Assembly: GCA_012515455.1 (NCBI GenBank)
Contig: JAAYYJ010000237.1
Location: forward strand, 1-5,032
Length of the DNA stretch: 5,032 bases
Source of the DNA: Oligosphaeraceae bacterium
GTDB lineage: Bacteria > Verrucomicrobiota > Lentisphaeria > Oligosphaerales > Oligosphaeraceae
Reading direction: 5' to 3'
Numbering within the stretch: position 1 is the stretch's first letter; the number at the start of each line of letters is the position of its first letter. The position numbers and the translations under genes were made by a program. The notes under the pieces were generated by a model. The model did not search any database. It saw only the letters and a program-made list of their open reading frames with translations, and was not told the DNA's origin. This document shows positions 3,813-5,032 of the stretch, one piece after another.

Positions 3813-5032
3813 ATGAGAATGAGCCATTTCGTCGGTCAGCGTCTGCGGGAAGCACCCCGCGATGCCCAGACCGCCAGTCATATATTTTTGCTGCGCGGCG
3901 GGTACTGCCGGGCAGTCTCGACCGGCATTTACACCCTGCTGCCTCTGGGACGCAGAATCACCCGGAAAATTGAAACCATACTGCGGGAGGAAATGGACCG
4001 CATAGACGGCCAGGAGATTCTGATGCCGATGGTCCTCCCCGGCGAACTCTGGCAGGAGAGCGGTCGCTATGACAAAGTCGGCCAGGAGCTGCTGCGTTTC
4101 AAGGACCGCAATGGCAAGGATATGCTCCTGGGCATGACCCACGAGGAAGCCGTGGTCCAGGTCGCCCGCACCGAACTGGTGTCCCACAAGCAACTGCCGG
4201 CGATGCTATATCAGATTCAGCTGAAGTACCGCGACGAGGCCCGCCCCAGGGCCGGCCTGATCCGGGTGCGGGAATTCACCATGAAGGACGGATACAGCTT
4301 CCATACCTCGCAGGAATGCCTGGAAAAATACTACCAGCGCGCGTACGAGGCTTATGCCCGCATTTTCAAACGCATCGGCTTGAAACAATGCCTGGCCATT
4401 CTCTCCGACTCCGGCATGATGGGCGGGGCAGTCTCGCATGAATTCATGGCCATCGCGGATTGCGGCGAAGACACCATCTTCACCTCGCCGGGCGGACAGT
4501 ACTGCGCCAATCGCGAAGTGGCCTGCAGCAAGCTGGAATATGTGCAGGAACAACCCCTGCCGCTGGAAAAAGTCCACACCCCAAATTGTAAAAGCATCGA
4601 AGAGGTGGCCGCGTTCCTGGGCAAACAACCCTCCCAAACCGGCAAGGCGGTCTTCTACAAGGACAGCGAGGGCAAACTGGTCTTCGCCCTGATCCGCGGC
4701 GACCTCGAGGTCAACGAGGCTAAATTGCGCAAAGTCCTGCAGAGCCCCGAACTGAACTTCGCTGACGACGAGCTGATCCGCTCCGCCGGTGCAGTACCGG
4801 GATATGCCTCGCTGCTGGACCTGAATCTGGACCGCCTCCGGGTGGTGGTGGACCACTCCGTGGCCCAGTCCAGCAACTTGGTGGTCGGCGCCAACCAGAG
4901 CGGCTGGCACTGCCTGAACTTCAATTTTGGCCGTGATCTGCCCGATCCGTCCAAGGTCCAGGTCGCGGACATCGCCACTGCCCGGGCCGGGGACCCCTGC
5001 CCGGTCAGCGGCCAGCCGCTGCAGATGCTCAA
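3813..5032 (+). CDS. proS: Prolyl-tRNA synthetase (bacterial type with INS editing domain), 3' end beyond window
   Basis: The enzyme activates proline with ATP and charges tRNA-Pro in the cytoplasm. The window has 406 of an expected 560-580 residues. Class II motif 1 spans about 44-72 (LPLGRR ... EILMP). The substrate loop THEE is at 109-112. Motif 2 is at 139-163 (YRDEARPRAG, then RVREFTMKDGYSF), and SDSGMMGGAVSHEF is at 198-211. From about 224 to 385 lies the inserted YbaK-like INS domain, which in bacterial ProRS hydrolyses mischarged Ala-tRNA-Pro: AVFYKDSEGKLVFALIRGDLEVNEAKL (279-305, non-contiguous motif), then D347 and H366, which keep the spacing of E. coli D350 and H369. The usual GxxxP loop reads GYASL (330-334), without the Pro. 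The second half of the catalytic core (GIEVGHIF ..., motif 3) and the anticodon-binding domain are beyond the edge. The gene stands alone behind its own promoter and diverges from the surface-protein gene. Confidence 0.96.
   Translation, partial: MRMSHFVGQRLREAPRDAQTASHIFLLRGGYCRAVSTGIYTLLPLGRRITRKIETILREEMDRIDGQEILMPMVLPGELWQESGRYDKVGQELLRFKDRNGKDMLLGMTHEEAVVQVARTELVSHKQLPAMLYQIQLKYRDEARPRAGLIRVREFTMKDGYSFHTSQECLEKYYQRAYEAYARIFKRIGLKQCLAILSDSGMMGGAVSHEFMAIADCGEDTIFTSPGGQYCANREVACSKLEYVQEQPLPLEKVHTPNCKSIEEVAAFLGKQPSQTGKAVFYKDSEGKLVFALIRGDLEVNEAKLRKVLQSPELNFADDELIRSAGAVPGYASLLDLNLDRLRVVVDHSVAQSSNLVVGANQSGWHCLNFNFGRDLPDPSKVQVADIATARAGDPCPVSGQPLQML

Noticed and set aside
3403..3855. Minus-strand frame of 150 codons starting inside proS and running across the intergenic region
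   Set aside because: It begins antisense to proS, crosses both promoters and overlaps the surface-gene start in another frame. No family resemblance.
4206..4910. Minus-strand open frame of 234 codons opposite proS
   Set aside because: It is antisense to intact, highly conserved ProRS motifs. No recognisable domain was seen and no independent support exists.

Overview
The window holds two protein genes that are transcribed away from each other, with a 396-bp gap between them. Both genes run off the edges of the window. The DNA is GC-rich. No tRNA, rRNA, CRISPR array, insertion sequence or attachment site was seen. The organism is probably a Gram-negative-type bacterium. A large exported protein that joins a parallel beta-helix 'choice-of-anchor Q'-like head to a string of MBG-type beta-sandwich domains is typical of environmental or gut phyla such as Lentisphaerota and other PVC or FCB bacteria. 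The ProS sequence feels compatible with Lentisphaerota, but this assignment is a guess from recall.

Positions 1-3416, minus strand: one uninterrupted reading frame of at least 1138 codons. It encodes a signal peptide, a Gly/Asn/Cys-rich right-handed beta-helix domain of about 380 residues with a canonical EF-hand-type loop, an unassigned segment of about 90 residues, and eight consecutive beta-sandwich modules of the MBG/YDG kind. The eighth module is cut by the window edge. It looks like a secreted or surface protein, probably an adhesin or structural protein. No enzyme motif is visible in it.

Positions 3417-3812: the divergent control region. A good sigma70-like promoter for proS (TTGCAA, 17 bp, TATATT) and an equally good promoter on the opposite strand (TTGAAA, 18 bp, TATAAA) lie back to back, and their -10 boxes share one base. 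A perfect 13-bp palindrome sits in the proS spacer and overlaps its -10 box. If the minus promoter is used, the surface-protein mRNA has an untranslated leader of about 340 nt with several strong and partly exclusive hairpins, one followed by six U. The proS leader would be only about 40 nt.

Positions 3813-5032, plus strand: the first 406 codons of proS, a prolyl-tRNA synthetase of the bacterial type with the inserted editing (INS) domain. The class II core motifs are intact. A loop of the editing domain differs from the usual bacterial GxxxP form.

The two genes have no obvious metabolic link, one being housekeeping and the other accessory surface. Their only visible connection is the shared promoter region. 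The points most worth a second look are that compact divergent promoter with its palindrome, the structured leader, and the unusual Cys-rich, mixed-subtype architecture of the surface protein. I did not find a clearly new defence or mobile system.
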